DNA of 31,564 nt from Paulinella micropora (Eukaryota > Cercozoa > Imbricatea > Euglyphida): positions 664,833 to 696,396 of the forward strand of contig BJOX01000073.1 in NCBI GenBank assembly GCA_009731375.1. Reading direction: 5' to 3'. The notes beneath the pieces were generated by a model. It did no database searches. It was not told the origin of the DNA and worked only from the letters and a program-made list of their open reading frames with translations. The translations under genes were made by a program, and so were the position numbers. Below, in pieces: positions 1 through 10,430 of the stretch. Numbering within the stretch: the stretch's first letter is position 1; each line of letters starts with the position of its first letter.

Positions 1-83
<83 letters not shown>
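1..83. repeat. Poly-G run at window edge
   Basis: A pure G homopolymer of 83 bases. Similar G or C runs flank the gaps at 2513-2562 and 30026-30075, so it may mark an assembly edge rather than real genomic sequence. Confidence 0.95.
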
Positions 84-84
<1 letters not shown>

Positions 85-241
85 GTGGAGACTTGGGTGG
101 TGCAGAGGCTGGCAGGGGAAGGAGGGGGATGTAGGCAGGCTGTGCAGCAGCAGCAGCAGAAGAACAAGAAGAAACACGAAGACGAGGAGCCACAAGTGGC
201 TCGTCGTCATCGCTTGAGTCTTCTTCTGGTGCCTCTTCCCC
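84..241 (-). CDS. Possible exon, acidic then Ala/Pro-rich (unrecognised)
   Basis: Read on the minus strand from 241, after a CAG acceptor at 242-244, the frame is open to the poly-G edge, about 53 residues. It starts with an acidic stretch (EEAPEEDSSDDDEP), then a run of six Ala, then a Pro-rich segment. The upstream intron holds the CACTA palindrome array at 262-310, as do introns of the minus-strand gene further right, so this may be a 3' exon of the same gene. It has no recognisable domain. Composition bias could also be chance. Confidence 0.4.
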
Positions 242-261
242 CTGCCACCACATAACTTCAT

Positions 262-310
262 AGTGACCATCACTAAATGGTAAGTGACCATCACTAACCT
301 CTAAGTGACC
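262..310. repeat. CACTA palindrome array 1
   Basis: Two full copies and one partial copy of AAGTGACCATCACTAA-type units, lying just upstream (minus strand) of the possible exon at 84-241. Confidence 0.85.
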
Positions 311-328
311 GCACGCGCATCTGAATTA

Positions 329-402
329 ATATGACATTGTTTACGGCAGCGGCGTCAAGGCTAAGCAAAATATGACATTGATTACGGCAGCGGTGTCAAG
401 GC

Positions 403-405
<3 letters not shown>
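329..405. repeat. Two-copy direct repeat before a TTA tract
   Basis: A segment of about 35 bases starting ATATGACATTG and ending GTCAAGGCT occurs twice (329-363 and 370-404) with two or three differences. The second copy runs straight into the (TTA)n tract. Confidence 0.85.

Positions 406-474
<69 letters not shown>
404..474. repeat. (TTA)n microsatellite
   Basis: An uninterrupted trinucleotide tract of about 23 units. The open frames across it are artefacts of the repeat. Confidence 0.97.
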
Positions 475-475
<1 letters not shown>

Positions 476-476
476 G

Positions 477-550
477 GACACCGTGATAGCCCAGTGGTCA
501 AGTTCTACCATCTGCCCTGTCGCCAGTTCGATTCCCGTCGGTGCCACCAG
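477..550 (+). mobile_element. tRNA-derived sequence, probable SINE head
   Basis: Matches to the polymerase III internal promoter are visible: an A box TAGCCCAGTGG at 487-497 and a B box AGTTCGATTCC at 525-535. The ends GACACCG (477-483) and CGGTGCC (539-545) pair at six of seven positions, as in an acceptor stem, followed by A and CCA. The T stem does not pair, so this is not a working tRNA. A decayed tRNA-derived SINE promoter is the best reading. The body would continue into the N gap at 624. Confidence 0.4.
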
Positions 551-623
551 TATTTTCATTGAACATACCGGTCTATCTGGAAGTGTTGGAACTGCCCGTG
601 CGGGGGTGTCATTAGAGCCTATC

Positions 624-1458
624 NNNNNNNNNNNNNNNNNNNNNNNNNNNNNNNNNNNNNNNNNNNNNNNNNNNNNNNNNNNNNNNNNNNNNNNNNNNNN
701 NNNNNNNNNNNNNNNNNNNNNNNNNNNNNNNNNNNNNNNNNNNNNNNNNNNNNNNNNNNNNNNNNNNNNNNNNNNNNNNNNNNNNNNNNNNNNNNNNNNN
801 NNNNNNNNNNNNNNNNNNNNNNNNNNNNNNNNNNNNNNNNNNNNNNNNNNNNNNNNNNNNNNNNNNNNNNNNNNNNNNNNNNNNNNNNNNNNNNNNNNNN
901 NNNNNNNNNNNNNNNNNNNNNNNNNNNNNNNNNNNNNNNNNNNNNNNNNNNNNNNNNNNNNNNNNNNNNNNNNNNNNNNNNNNNNNNNNNNNNNNNNNNN
1001 NNNNNNNNNNNNNNNNNNNNNNNNNNNNNNNNNNNNNNNNNNNNNNNNNNNNNNNNNNNNNNNNNNNNNNNNNNNNNNNNNNNNNNNNNNNNNNNNNNNN
1101 NNNNNNNNNNNNNNNNNNNNNNNNNNNNNNNNNNNNNNNNNNNNNNNNNNNNNNNNNNNNNNNNNNNNNNNNNNNNNNNNNNNNNNNNNNNNNNNNNNNN
1201 NNNNNNNNNNNNNNNNNNNNNNNNNNNNNNNNNNNNNNNNNNNNNNNNNNNNNNNNNNNNNNNNNNNNNNNNNNNNNNNNNNNNNNNNNNNNNNNNNNNN
1301 NNNNNNNNNNNNNNNNNNNNNNNNNNNNNNNNNNNNNNNNNNNNNNNNNNNNNNNNNNNNNNNNNNNNNNNNNNNNNNNNNNNNNNNNNNNNNNNNNNNN
1401 NNNNNNNNNNNNNNNNNNNNNNNNNNNNNNNNNNNNNNNNNNNNNNNNNNNNNNNNNN
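624..1458. other. Assembly gap (835 N)
   Basis: Run of N. The sequences on both sides (551-623 and 1459-1608) are non-repetitive and show no convincing gene. A minus frame is open across 1501-1608 but is short and unsupported. Confidence 0.99.
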
Positions 1459-1607
1459 CTTTCCATGGGCTGATTGGTATAAAGCTCCTAGAGTAATGTT
1501 CTATGCCGTCACTTCCTTTATTCCACCGATTGGTGTGGAGACTTTCCTTATGGAATGGAGGACTGGATGCACATGGCCTTTTGGCTCAGCAATTGGCAGG
1601 AGATACA

Positions 1608-1616
1608 CTATTATTA

Positions 1617-1689
<73 letters not shown>

Positions 1690-1727
1690 CATCATCATCA
1701 TTTTATTATTATTACTATTATTATTAC

Positions 1728-1796
<69 letters not shown>

Positions 1797-1811
1797 TATT
1801 ATGATTAATTA
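1608..1811. repeat. (TTA)n microsatellite with ATC interruptions
   Basis: About 200 bases of TAT/TTA repeat with a short ATC block near 1688-1700 and scattered point changes. It is long enough to create false ORFs in all frames. Confidence 0.96.
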
Positions 1812-1854
1812 CTATTCCTCGTGACATGCTATGGATTAAGTGATCAGCACTAAA

Positions 1855-2029
1855 ATCTAAGTGGCCATCACTAACCTCTAAGACCGTCACTAACCCCTAA
1901 GTGACCATCACTAACTTGAAAGTGACCATCACTAACTTGTAAGTGACCATCACTAACTGCTAAGTGACAATCACTACATACTATGTCTTTCACTATCAAT
2001 TTAGTAATCATCACTGCCAAGTAAGTGAC
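1855..2029. repeat. CACTA palindrome array 2
   Basis: Seven or more units of the type AAGTGACCATCACTAAC with degenerate edges. On the minus strand it begins exactly at the candidate splice donor (GTCACTTAC) of the exon ending at 2030, so it would form the start of an intron. Confidence 0.85.
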
Positions 2030-2410
2030 CAGGGACTCACAGGAACGGAGTCAGTGTTGCCCACTGTAAGCTTATGTCCATAGCGCTCCAGAAACCACCC
2101 GCGATAAGAACGACTGTAAGAAACTGTAAGCGGTTGTACACAAAAAATATCCTGTAACGATTGAACGTACACTTTATACGTTGATTTTGAGTTCCCAAAG
2201 ATCACAAATTCGCAATTGGGAAGATCGCTGTGTTGAAGTAAGAAACCTCCACCCTTTTTCAATGCCTCATGCCCCGCTTCCAGATTTTTTTGGCACTAAC
2301 TATTTCATGACGCATATATTGGGGTACAACAAGCGAAACTCCACCCTCCTCGATAGCAAGGACATAGCTATACCAGAATGTTCTTTTACCCAACGCGCAC
2401 TTACCACCAG
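2030..2410 (-). CDS. Unrecognised exon on the minus strand, one-base frame break
   Basis: The minus strand has a TTAG acceptor at 2411-2414. The frame is then open through residues such as GGKCALGKRTFWYSYVLAIE, switches by one base at the seven-T run at 2285-2291, and continues with HEALKKGGGFLLQHSDLPNC and on to 2030, where GTCACTTAC can act as donor and starts palindrome array 2. Residue composition is that of a folded protein with many aromatic and hydrophobic residues. No family is recognised. It may belong to the same transcription unit as the gene at 2587-8624, from which a poly-G/N gap separates it. Confidence 0.5.
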
Positions 2411-2460
2411 CTAACATACAACCAATAGTGACTCGCTACGATTATTGTTACTAGTAAAGG

Positions 2461-2586
2461 TGGGTGGGCGGTGGTGGTGATGGGTGGGTGGGTGGGTGGG
2501 GGGGGGGGGGGGNNNNNNNNNNNNNNNNNNNNNNNNNNNNNNNNNNNNNNNNNNNNNNNNNNGGGGGGGGGGGGGGGGGGGGGGGG
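2461..2586. repeat. GGT/poly-G tract around a 50-N gap
   Basis: G-rich repeat at 2461-2512, N at 2513-2562, then poly-G at 2563-2586. On the minus strand the C-run follows directly on the lysine-rich coding exon ending near 2590, so the 3' part of that gene is lost here. Confidence 0.95.
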
Positions 2587-3730
2587 ACCAGATCACGCTT
2601 GAATTCAATGATTTCTGGAGCGTCCTTTTTTTTTCTTCCCCTTCCCAGTTCCCTTTCCAGCTCCCTTTTGTTTCGATTTCTGCTGTGCCTTACTCTTCTT
2701 CCCACCTGTCAACAAGCACTCTTCTGCTGTGGTGATGGGCACTTACTATGTAGTGATGGGCACTTACTATGTAGTGATGGGCACTTACTATGTAGTGATG
2801 GGCACTTACTATGTAGTGATACGTAATCTTCGACTAAAAAGAAAGTTACCTTCCTTTGCAATTGCTGTCTTCTCTTTCTTGCCCGGCGGCACGTAATCTT
2901 CGTCCTCATCGTCTTCTTCGTCGTCTTCCTCGTCCGACGTCTCGGGCTGTTTCCCCTCCTTGCAAGAGCTACGTTGGACTCCTACAACCACAACTAACTG
3001 CAGAGAAAAACCATAACAATAAGCGCGCACGACTATTCTTTTTCTTGTTCCTCTTCAGTTACCTTTCTTCTTCTTCTTGGGTGGTGGTGGACGCTTCACG
3101 CTGTTCTTGCGTTCCTCTCCACTTTCTTCCTCTCCACTTTCTTCCTCATCTTTGCCTTTACTCACTTTCTTCCTCTTCCTGGATTGCGGTTCAGATTCTT
3201 CGTCTTCTTCTTCGTCCGCGGCCTGCACTTGTTCTGATTGTAATTTGTCCCCTGGGTCATCTTCCTCCTCCTCCTGCTGCTTCTGTTTCTTTCGTGTTGG
3301 GGCGTCCCTTGATCCTGGGAGGCTACAGCCATGAGCTGCTCCTGGCGCCTTGCTTCGAACTTCGACAATGCACCTTTCTGTTTGAGTTGAGAGAGAGAGA
3401 GAGAGAGAGAGAGACTTAGACAGAAAGGGGCAATCGTCACTACATACTAAATGATTGGCACTAATGACATATATAGGGAGCTCGAGAGAGGGAGAGACAT
3501 TTTTTGGTTTTTGACAGAGCAAGCGCATCCGCCAGAAGACAGTTGCGTTGATGATGTTGGCCGACCAGGGGCCCATACGGTTAAAGAAGAAATTATGCAA
3601 CCGCGTGTAACGTCGCGTGATATCGTCAGGGGTCCCCCCCTTCTTGAGAACACTCGCAGCGTGTTGCACCCACCGGCTGTAAGCTACACAGTACAAAACA
3701 GAGAGAAAAAAAAGCAGCATAGTAAGTTGA

Positions 3731-3782
<52 letters not shown>

Positions 3783-3829
3783 CATAGATATAGATATACA
3801 GAAATATATATATATATATATATATATAT

Positions 3830-3874
<45 letters not shown>

Positions 3875-4036
3875 AATAAAGAGAGAGAGAGAGAGAGCGC
3901 GCGCAAGAGAGAGATCATACTATCGATTTTCTTGTTGGCATACGGGAAATAGTGCAGCGCGACAATATTATTATCACACAACTGATTGATTATGTGCCTG
4001 TTCAAGGACGCGTCCGTGATGCCTGGCATGCCAACC

Positions 4037-4090
<54 letters not shown>

Positions 4091-4825
4091 ATCACTAAAT
4101 GTTAAGTGACCATCACTAACCGTTAAGTGACCATCACTAAATGTTAAGTGACCATCACTAACTGTTAAGTGACCATCACTAACTGTTAAGTGACCATCAC
4201 TGAATTCCGAGTGACCATCACTAACTGCTAAGTGACCATCACTAACTTCGAAGATACCATCACTAACCTCTAACCTCAAAGTGACCATCACTAACTTCCA
4301 AATGACCATCACTAACTTCGAAGAGAGAGAGGAAGGCTTTGGGCACAATTTAAGACTTTAAAATAGTAGTCGTGTTAAAGTGTGCCCGAAGCCTACAACA
4401 ACCGGTGCAGCGTTTCGAGGCAGGCAGGGTCGCTAGCGTACCGTTATGTATGTATGCTTTCGAGTCTACCTGATTCGTAAAGGCTAGAGTGTGCTAGCGT
4501 ACCGTTATGTCCAGCGACTAACCTCAAAGTGACCATCACTAACATCTAAGTGATCAGCACTAACTGTTAAGTGACCATCACTAACATCTAAGTGACCATC
4601 ACTAACGTTTAAGTGACCATCACTGACTTCCGAGTGACCATCACTAACATCTAAGTGACCATCACTAACTTCGAAGACACCATCACTAAACTCTAACCTC
4701 AAAGTGATCACTAACTTCGAAGTGACCATCTCTAACTTCAGAGAGAGAAGAGTGAGAGTATGTGTTTAAGACACACACAGAAAGTTATTACTATCCTTAT
4801 TATCATTATTATTATTATTATTATT

Positions 4826-4865
<40 letters not shown>

Positions 4866-6929
4866 GAGAGACCTTCGCTATGTTTCTGTCCATTTGCCTC
4901 CTAAACTGGCACATTCCAGGAATACCTTTATGATGACCAAAAATGAGACCAATGTCCAGCTTAGCTGGCTGTGGATCTAACTCGTCATACTTGATTACAG
5001 GCATTGATTCTTTCACAGCCTGAAACGATGTCTTTTTCTCCTTGCCCCAGGGCCTGCATATACCCACGCATACATGCAGCAGTAACATATGCAAACAGGA
5101 CAGTAAGTTACTCTGTCACGGGCATTTTGCTGAATATTTTGCTCTTGGAGAAGGTCCTGAGAGCTTTCGCCGTGATTGCCAGAGAATTCTCTGCACATGG
5201 CAAGCAATGATGTGCTATGCAACAAGTGATCATCACTAACGTCTAAGTAACCATCACTAACCTCTGAGTGATCATCACTAACCTCTAAGTGATCATCAAC
5301 AACCTGTAAGTGACCATCACTAACCTCTAAGTGTCCATCACTAACTGCAAAGTGACCATCACTAACTTCAAAGTGACCATCACTACATCCCATAAGGCTT
5401 AGGTGATATTATCCGTAATGCTTAGAATCAACGTACCCAGTCTTGTATAGGAAGACTCTTCGTCATCTCCCTATCCGCGAAGACCTTCACGTGGGAATCC
5501 AGCAATTCCTTGAAGGACACCCTGAGATGGTCACATTGCAATCACACTGTATGTATGAAACTTGAACTTTGCAATCACACTTGTCACATATGTATGAAAC
5601 TTGGAACGAATACCTGAGTTTCATTTGAATCGTCCATGGGGTGGTTTCTTTTCAGCCTCCATGTGAGCAGTGCACAGTGCCATCACTTGTTCCACATACT
5701 CGTTTCCGGGCGCGACCTCCGTGACATAGAATGTGTTCTCCTCCTCCACTTCTTCCTCACCTGCAGACTCCCCTTCCTTATCGTCTGGCACGGCTGCAGT
5801 ATCATCCTCATCCTCTCCAAGAATCTCCCTCATATCTTCCAAGCTTCGCTGTGCCTGCGCTGGGCCAGAGCCGGCTGGCTGCGATGCACAGGGTGCAGGT
5901 GGAGGTGGCGGCGCGTCTATGGAGTAGAAAGTGGAGTAAATTACTACTTCGTATGTAGTGATGAGAACTTACAATGTAGTGATGGGCACTTACTATGTAG
6001 TGATGGGCACTTACTATGTAGTGATGGGCACTTACTATGTAGTGATGGGCACTTACTATGTAGTGATGGGCACTTACTATGTAGTGATGGGCACTTACTA
6101 TGTAGTGAACCTTACTATCTAGTGTTGGGCATTTACTATGTAGTGATGGGCACTTACCTGCATATACAGGCAAGGTCTTGCGCAGTGCTAGAAATTCTTG
6201 CACCGCGGCGCTCTGCTGCCCTGGCCAGCTGAGATGAAATAAAAACCTGCCACTAGTGTTAATCTCGTAGATCGCTTGCTGCCGGCTAAACAGATCGAGA
6301 AATTTTTTCTGTTTGCTCCTCGTCCCACCCAGAGTCCTCAACCCCTCCATGTTGTAATTCATCGTCGCCCTGGTGTAGTATTCTTTGCAGCTGCTCTTTT
6401 GGCGCAAAAACTTCCGTGTCAAAAACAAGATTGGGACAGGCCATAACTTGTCCCACCCAACGAGCACGATCAATGGCAAAACTGCTAAGGCCGCCTGGGT
6501 GCTTTTGTGCCAGGAAGTAAATACCGTCCGCGTTTTTAACCGTGTCTTGCATATTCGGGTTTTGCTTCTGCAAGTAGGCTTGCACTTCCTACATACATAA
6601 ACACAAAGACACACACACACACACATTTTAAATATCTATATCTATATCTACCTATCTATTTATCTACCTATCTACCCAACTATCCATCTATCTATCTCCC
6701 TATCTACTAAGTAAATATGGCCACTAACTATTTAGTGATGTGCACTAAATATAACACGTAGTGCTGGTCACTAACTATAGTAACGATCACTACAAAATAA
6801 AGCACAGTGACCATCACTAACAATTTAGTGCGCATCACTTACTATGTCATGTAATACTGAAATGACTACATGTTTAGTGATGAGAACTAACTATGTAGTG
6901 ATGGGCACTAACTATTTATACGTAGACAG

Positions 6930-6970
<41 letters not shown>

Positions 6971-6988
6971 ATCTATCTATCTATCTAC

Positions 6989-7056
<68 letters not shown>

Positions 7057-7617
7057 GTATCTCTATCTATCTATGTACCTATGTATCTATCTATGTACCT
7101 ATGTATCTATCTATGTACCTATGTATCTATCTATGTATCTAATATTGTAGCGATGTATCTATGTGTCTATCTATCTACCTATCTACGTATGTACCGCGGA
7201 CTCTAAGAAGGCAGCGCACTCTGCATCAGCGTCTCTCGATGCGTCGAAAGCACCTGTCTCAGACTTCAGGGCGTCCTTGTCCCCTAAGTGTTTTGTATGT
7301 ATGTATGTAGATTGTATAAATGTATGTATGCATGCATGAATATGGTTAAATTGTATCTTTTTTATGGAAAATTGTAAGTACGACTACATAGTAAGTGATG
7401 GCCACTAACTATGTAGTGATAAGCACTAACTATGTAGTGATGGGCACTAAATATATTAGACTTAAAGCTGGTCACTAACCATAGTGACGATCACTACAAA
7501 ATAAAACACAGTGACCATCACTAAAACGTAATACTGATCGACCTTGATTACTGGCGTCGACCTTTACTTCTGTAGGATCCTGAGTTTGCTGGGAACGCGT
7601 GCGCCTGGCGGGAGAAT

Positions 7618-7670
<53 letters not shown>

Positions 7671-7700
7671 CGAGAGAAAGAGAGAGAGAGAGCGAGAGAA

Positions 7701-7770
<70 letters not shown>

Positions 7771-7916
7771 AGAGAGAGAAAGAAAGAGAGAGAGAGAGAT
7801 TAATATTTGTAAAAATTGTTCTCTCAATAAAAAAAACGAAGAAGAACAAGAGAGACTCGTGACCTGCAGCCGTTTGGGAGCGCGTGGACTTGGAGGGAGA
7901 CTCTGGGCTTGTCTCT

Positions 7917-7960
<44 letters not shown>

Positions 7961-8072
7961 ATATTTGTAAAAATTGATCTCTTAGTAAAAAAAACGAAGA
8001 AGAACAAGAGAGACTCGAGACCTGCAGCCGTTTGAGCGCTAGCTTGGGAGCTCGTGGACTTGGAGGGAGAAT

Positions 8073-8161
<89 letters not shown>

Positions 8162-8174
8162 CGAGAGAGAAAGC

Positions 8175-8211
<37 letters not shown>

Positions 8212-8331
8212 ATATTTGTAAAAATTGTTCTATCAGTAAAAAAACGAAGAAGAAGAAGAGAGACTAGTACTCGAGACCTGCAGCCGTTTGAGCGCTAGCT
8301 TGGGAGCGCGTGGACTTGGAGGGCTTGTCTC

Positions 8332-8413
<82 letters not shown>

Positions 8414-8438
8414 GAGAGAGAGAGCGAGAGCGAGAGAT

Positions 8439-8493
<55 letters not shown>

Positions 8494-8624
8494 CAAAAAT
8501 TAAATTGTTCTCTCAATAAAAACGAAGAAGAACAAGAGAGACTCGAGAAACCAGCAGCCGTTGCATTGGACGTGTCGCCAACTTTCTCATCCTTGCCCCG
8601 CTTTGCTGTTTTTTTTTTGGGCGG
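2587..8624 (-). CDS. Multi-exon gene for an unrecognised acidic/lysine-rich, nuclear-looking protein
   Basis: Hand-built minus-strand exons: 8624-8552, 8328-8278, 8072-8022, 7902-7864, 7617-7543, 7283-7195, 6588-6158, 5916-5614, 5521-5437, 5214-5112, 5053-4873, 4035-3921, 3683-3499, 3377-3063, 2981-2850, 2705 to about 2587. Nearly all junctions have GT-AG ends and matching phase. That is the main evidence, since no homologue is recognised. The first exon has a [10 protein letters not shown] basic motif, then come four Ser/Arg-rich repeat exons and a globular-looking part (for example [20 protein letters not shown] in the exon starting at 6588). Next are an acidic stretch (exon 5916-5614) and a second globular part ([55 protein letters not shown]). 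A long acidic and Lys-rich tail follows ([38 protein letters not shown]). One-base frame breaks occur at 6303-6308, 5638-5641 and about 3306; the junction 5437/5214 does not match in phase. The start codon is not identified. A role as accessory (TNPA-like) protein of a CACTA element is a guess from context. Confidence 0.6.
2742..2820. repeat. CACTA palindrome array 3 (intronic)
   Basis: Four near-identical 21-bp units, TAGTGATGGGCACTTACTAT on the plus strand, inside the intron 2849-2706 of the minus-strand gene. On the coding strand each unit reads GTAAGTGCCCATCACTA. A 12-base piece of the upstream exon (CGAAGATTACGT) is repeated just before the array, behind a CTTTTTAG. Confidence 0.9.
3733..3898. 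repeat. (TA)n and (GA)n microsatellites in an intron
   Basis: A TA tract (about 3733-3778 and 3805-3830) followed by GA tract (3831-3898). On the coding (minus) strand this lies in the intron 3920-3684. Confidence 0.93.
4041..4088. repeat. (GA)n tract, coding-strand polypyrimidine tract
   Basis: On the minus strand this is (CT)n ending in GTAG at the acceptor of exon 4035-3921, so the microsatellite itself serves as the polypyrimidine tract. Confidence 0.85.
4088..4322. repeat. CACTA palindrome array 4 (intronic)
   Basis: About eleven units of GTGACCATCACTAA with variable 4-8 base spacers, in the intron 4872-4036 of the minus-strand gene. Confidence 0.9.
4323..4519. other. Unique spacer between two palindrome arrays
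   Basis: Non-repetitive 200-base island inside the large intron. It carries a 16-base direct repeat, GCTAGCGTACCGTTAT, at about 4433-4448 and 4495-4510. A short minus-strand frame is open here but no splice phase supports an exon. Confidence 0.6.
4520..4738. repeat. CACTA palindrome array 5 (intronic)
   Basis: About ten units of the same motif, including shortened ones, in the same intron as array 4. Confidence 0.9.
4798..4865. repeat. (ATT)n-(AAT)n-(ATT)n mirror microsatellite
   Basis: The trinucleotide switches strand twice, giving a palindromic AT-only tract able to fold into a hairpin. It is intronic in the minus-strand gene. Confidence 0.92.
5222..5392. repeat. CACTA palindrome array 6 (intronic)
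   Basis: About eight units with both GTGACCATCAC and GTGATCATCAC cores, in the intron 5436-5215 of the minus-strand gene. Confidence 0.9.
5957..6157. repeat. CACTA palindrome array 7 that begins at a splice donor
   Basis: Eight or nine 21-bp units inside intron 6157-5917. On the coding strand the exon ends TATGCAG and the intron begins GTAAGTGCCCATCACTA, so the first repeat unit is the donor site itself and each later unit repeats a donor-like GTAAGT. Confidence 0.92.
6620..6700. repeat. Degenerate (CTAT)n tract
   Basis: Imperfect TATC/TACC repeats upstream (minus strand) of the exon beginning at 6588, adjoining a short (AC)n. Confidence 0.85.
6717..6915. repeat. CACTA palindrome array 8 (intronic)
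   Basis: Degenerate units in both orientations (TAGTGATGTGCACTAA, GTGACCATCACTAAC) in the intron 7194-6589 of the minus-strand gene. Confidence 0.8.
6929..7190. repeat. (CTAT)n microsatellite with GTAC variants
   Basis: Tetranucleotide tract. From about 7070 it changes to a longer period of the form CTATCTATGTACCTATGTAT. Confidence 0.93.
7389..7527. repeat. CACTA palindrome array 9 (intronic)
   Basis: Units in both orientations in intron 7542-7284. The block TAGTGACGATCACTACAAAATAAA also resembles the right part of array 8, so arrays 8 and 9 share a longer common sequence. Confidence 0.8.
7543..8552 (-). repeat. Tandem array of duplicated exons with (CT)n acceptor tracts
   Basis: Four exon-like units (8328-8278, 8072-8022, 7902-7864, 7617-7543) share the pattern SPSKSTRSQ...TAAG. 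Each starts after an AG acceptor with two bases finishing a codon and ends with one base left over, so any number can be spliced in frame. The first three are 51, 51 and 39 bases. The 12-base difference removes four codons. Three of the four units follow a shared intron module (GTCTCGAGTCTCTCTTG...AATATTAATC) and a long (CT)n; the unit at 8328-8278 follows a variant of that module. The unit at 7617-7543 has diverged further. Confidence 0.65.
7618..8488. repeat. (GA)n blocks separated by a 50-70 base module
   Basis: Four GA blocks (about 7620-7798, 7918-7957, 8075-8207, 8333-8488). Each is followed by TAATATTTGTAAAAATTG (partly degenerate in the last copy), then a CTCAATAAAAA-like and a GAAGAAGAAC-like segment. 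The same module ends the LINE-like sequence at 30416-30445. Confidence 0.93.
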
Positions 8625-8887
8625 CTACATAAAGTGTGTAGAAATGGTGGTAGTTTTTTACGTTATGTGAACGTTACGTTGTGCTACAAGTGGTGGTAGT
8701 GATCTTGCAAGAGAAAGAAGGGTACCATGTCGGCGCTCCGACTCTTTTTTTGAACTGGAGTCCTTTTTTTTTTGCTCTTCCAAACATATAAGTTCAGGAC
8801 TGTAATTGGTAATGCACCGACCTGACCAGTTTTTTCAAACAGATCGGATTTTTGAGGCCTAGGTGCATTTTATTCAGACCGGTACCG

Positions 8888-8892
<5 letters not shown>
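8625..8892. other. Non-repetitive stretch upstream of the minus-strand gene
   Basis: About 270 bases without simple repeats. A Lys-rich minus-strand frame is partly open but no start or splice phase supports a further exon. Promoter or 5' UTR of the minus-strand gene could lie here. No TATA-like element stands out. Confidence 0.4.
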
Positions 8893-8925
<33 letters not shown>

Positions 8926-9265
8926 GCTCTCTCTCTCACACACATGTATACGTTATTCATACATACATACGTACGTATACGTATACATACACATATACGT
9001 ATACATACATGTACATACATACGTACATACATACACACACGTACATACATACACACTCTCTCTCTCTCTCTCTAGCTCTCTCTCACGTTGCACACACACA
9101 CATGTATACGTTATACATACATACATATGTACACACATACACACATACAAACATACACACACACACACACATACATACATACATACATACATATATGCAT
9201 GCAAACACACACACACACACACATACATACATACATACATACATACACACACACACAAACACATA

Positions 9266-9311
<46 letters not shown>

Positions 9312-9576
9312 NNNNNNNNNNNNNNNNNNNNNNNNNNNNNNNNNNNNNNNNNNNNNNNNNNNNNNNNNNNNNNNNNNNNNNNNNNNNNNNNNNNNNNNNN
9401 NNNNNNNNNNNNNNNNNNNNNNNNNNNNNNNNNNNNNNNNNNNNNNNNNNNNNNNNNNNNNNNNNNNNNNNNNNNNNNNNNNNNNNNNNNNNNNNNNNNN
9501 NNNNNNNNNNNNNNNNNNNNNNNNNNNNNNNNNNNNNNNNNNNNNNNNNNNNNNNNNNNNNNNNNNNNNNNNNNNN

Positions 9577-9625
<49 letters not shown>

Positions 9626-9812
9626 CATACATACATACATACATACATACATACGTACATACATACATACATACATACATACAGACATACATACACACAT
9701 ACACACATACACATACTTACATACATACATACGTATACATACATACATACATACATACAGACATACACACACACACATGCATACATACATACATACGTAT
9801 ACATACGTACAT

Positions 9813-9849
<37 letters not shown>

Positions 9850-9851
9850 TA

Positions 9852-9915
<64 letters not shown>

Positions 9916-9973
9916 CATACATACGTACATACATACATACATACATATACATACATATATACATACATATGCA

Positions 9974-10007
<34 letters not shown>

Positions 10008-10021
10008 CATACATATATACA

Positions 10022-10053
<32 letters not shown>

Positions 10054-10399
10054 CATACATACAAACATGCACGCACACACGCAAACACATACATACATAC
10101 ATACATACACACACACACATACATACATACATACATACATACACACACACAGACATACATACATACATAATACATACACACATACACACATACATACATA
10201 CATACATACATACATATGCATACATACATACATACATACATACATACACACATACATACATACATGCATACGTATACATACATACATACATACATACATA
10301 CAAACATGCACGCACAAACGCAAACACATACATACACACACACACATACATACATACATACATACACACACATACATACATACATACATACATATGCAG

Positions 10400-10430
<31 letters not shown>

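Noticed and set aside
477-550. Functional tRNA gene
   Set aside because: The T stem does not pair, the acceptor stem has a mismatch, and the D and anticodon arms cannot be drawn properly.
3077-3334. Plus-strand Ser-rich ORF
   Set aside because: It is the antisense shadow of the acidic/Lys-rich exon, which fits its neighbours in splice phase.
3921-5053. SRA (YDG) methyl-DNA-binding domain in the minus-strand gene
   Set aside because: [13 protein letters not shown] followed by VGMPGI faintly recalls the start of SRA domains, but the rest of that domain (the SGGY segment and after) is absent.
5621-5842. Stop codon at 5621 as the end of the minus-strand gene
   Set aside because: One extra base in the G4 run at 5638-5641 restores the frame into the next exon in phase, so a sequencing indel is more likely than a true end.
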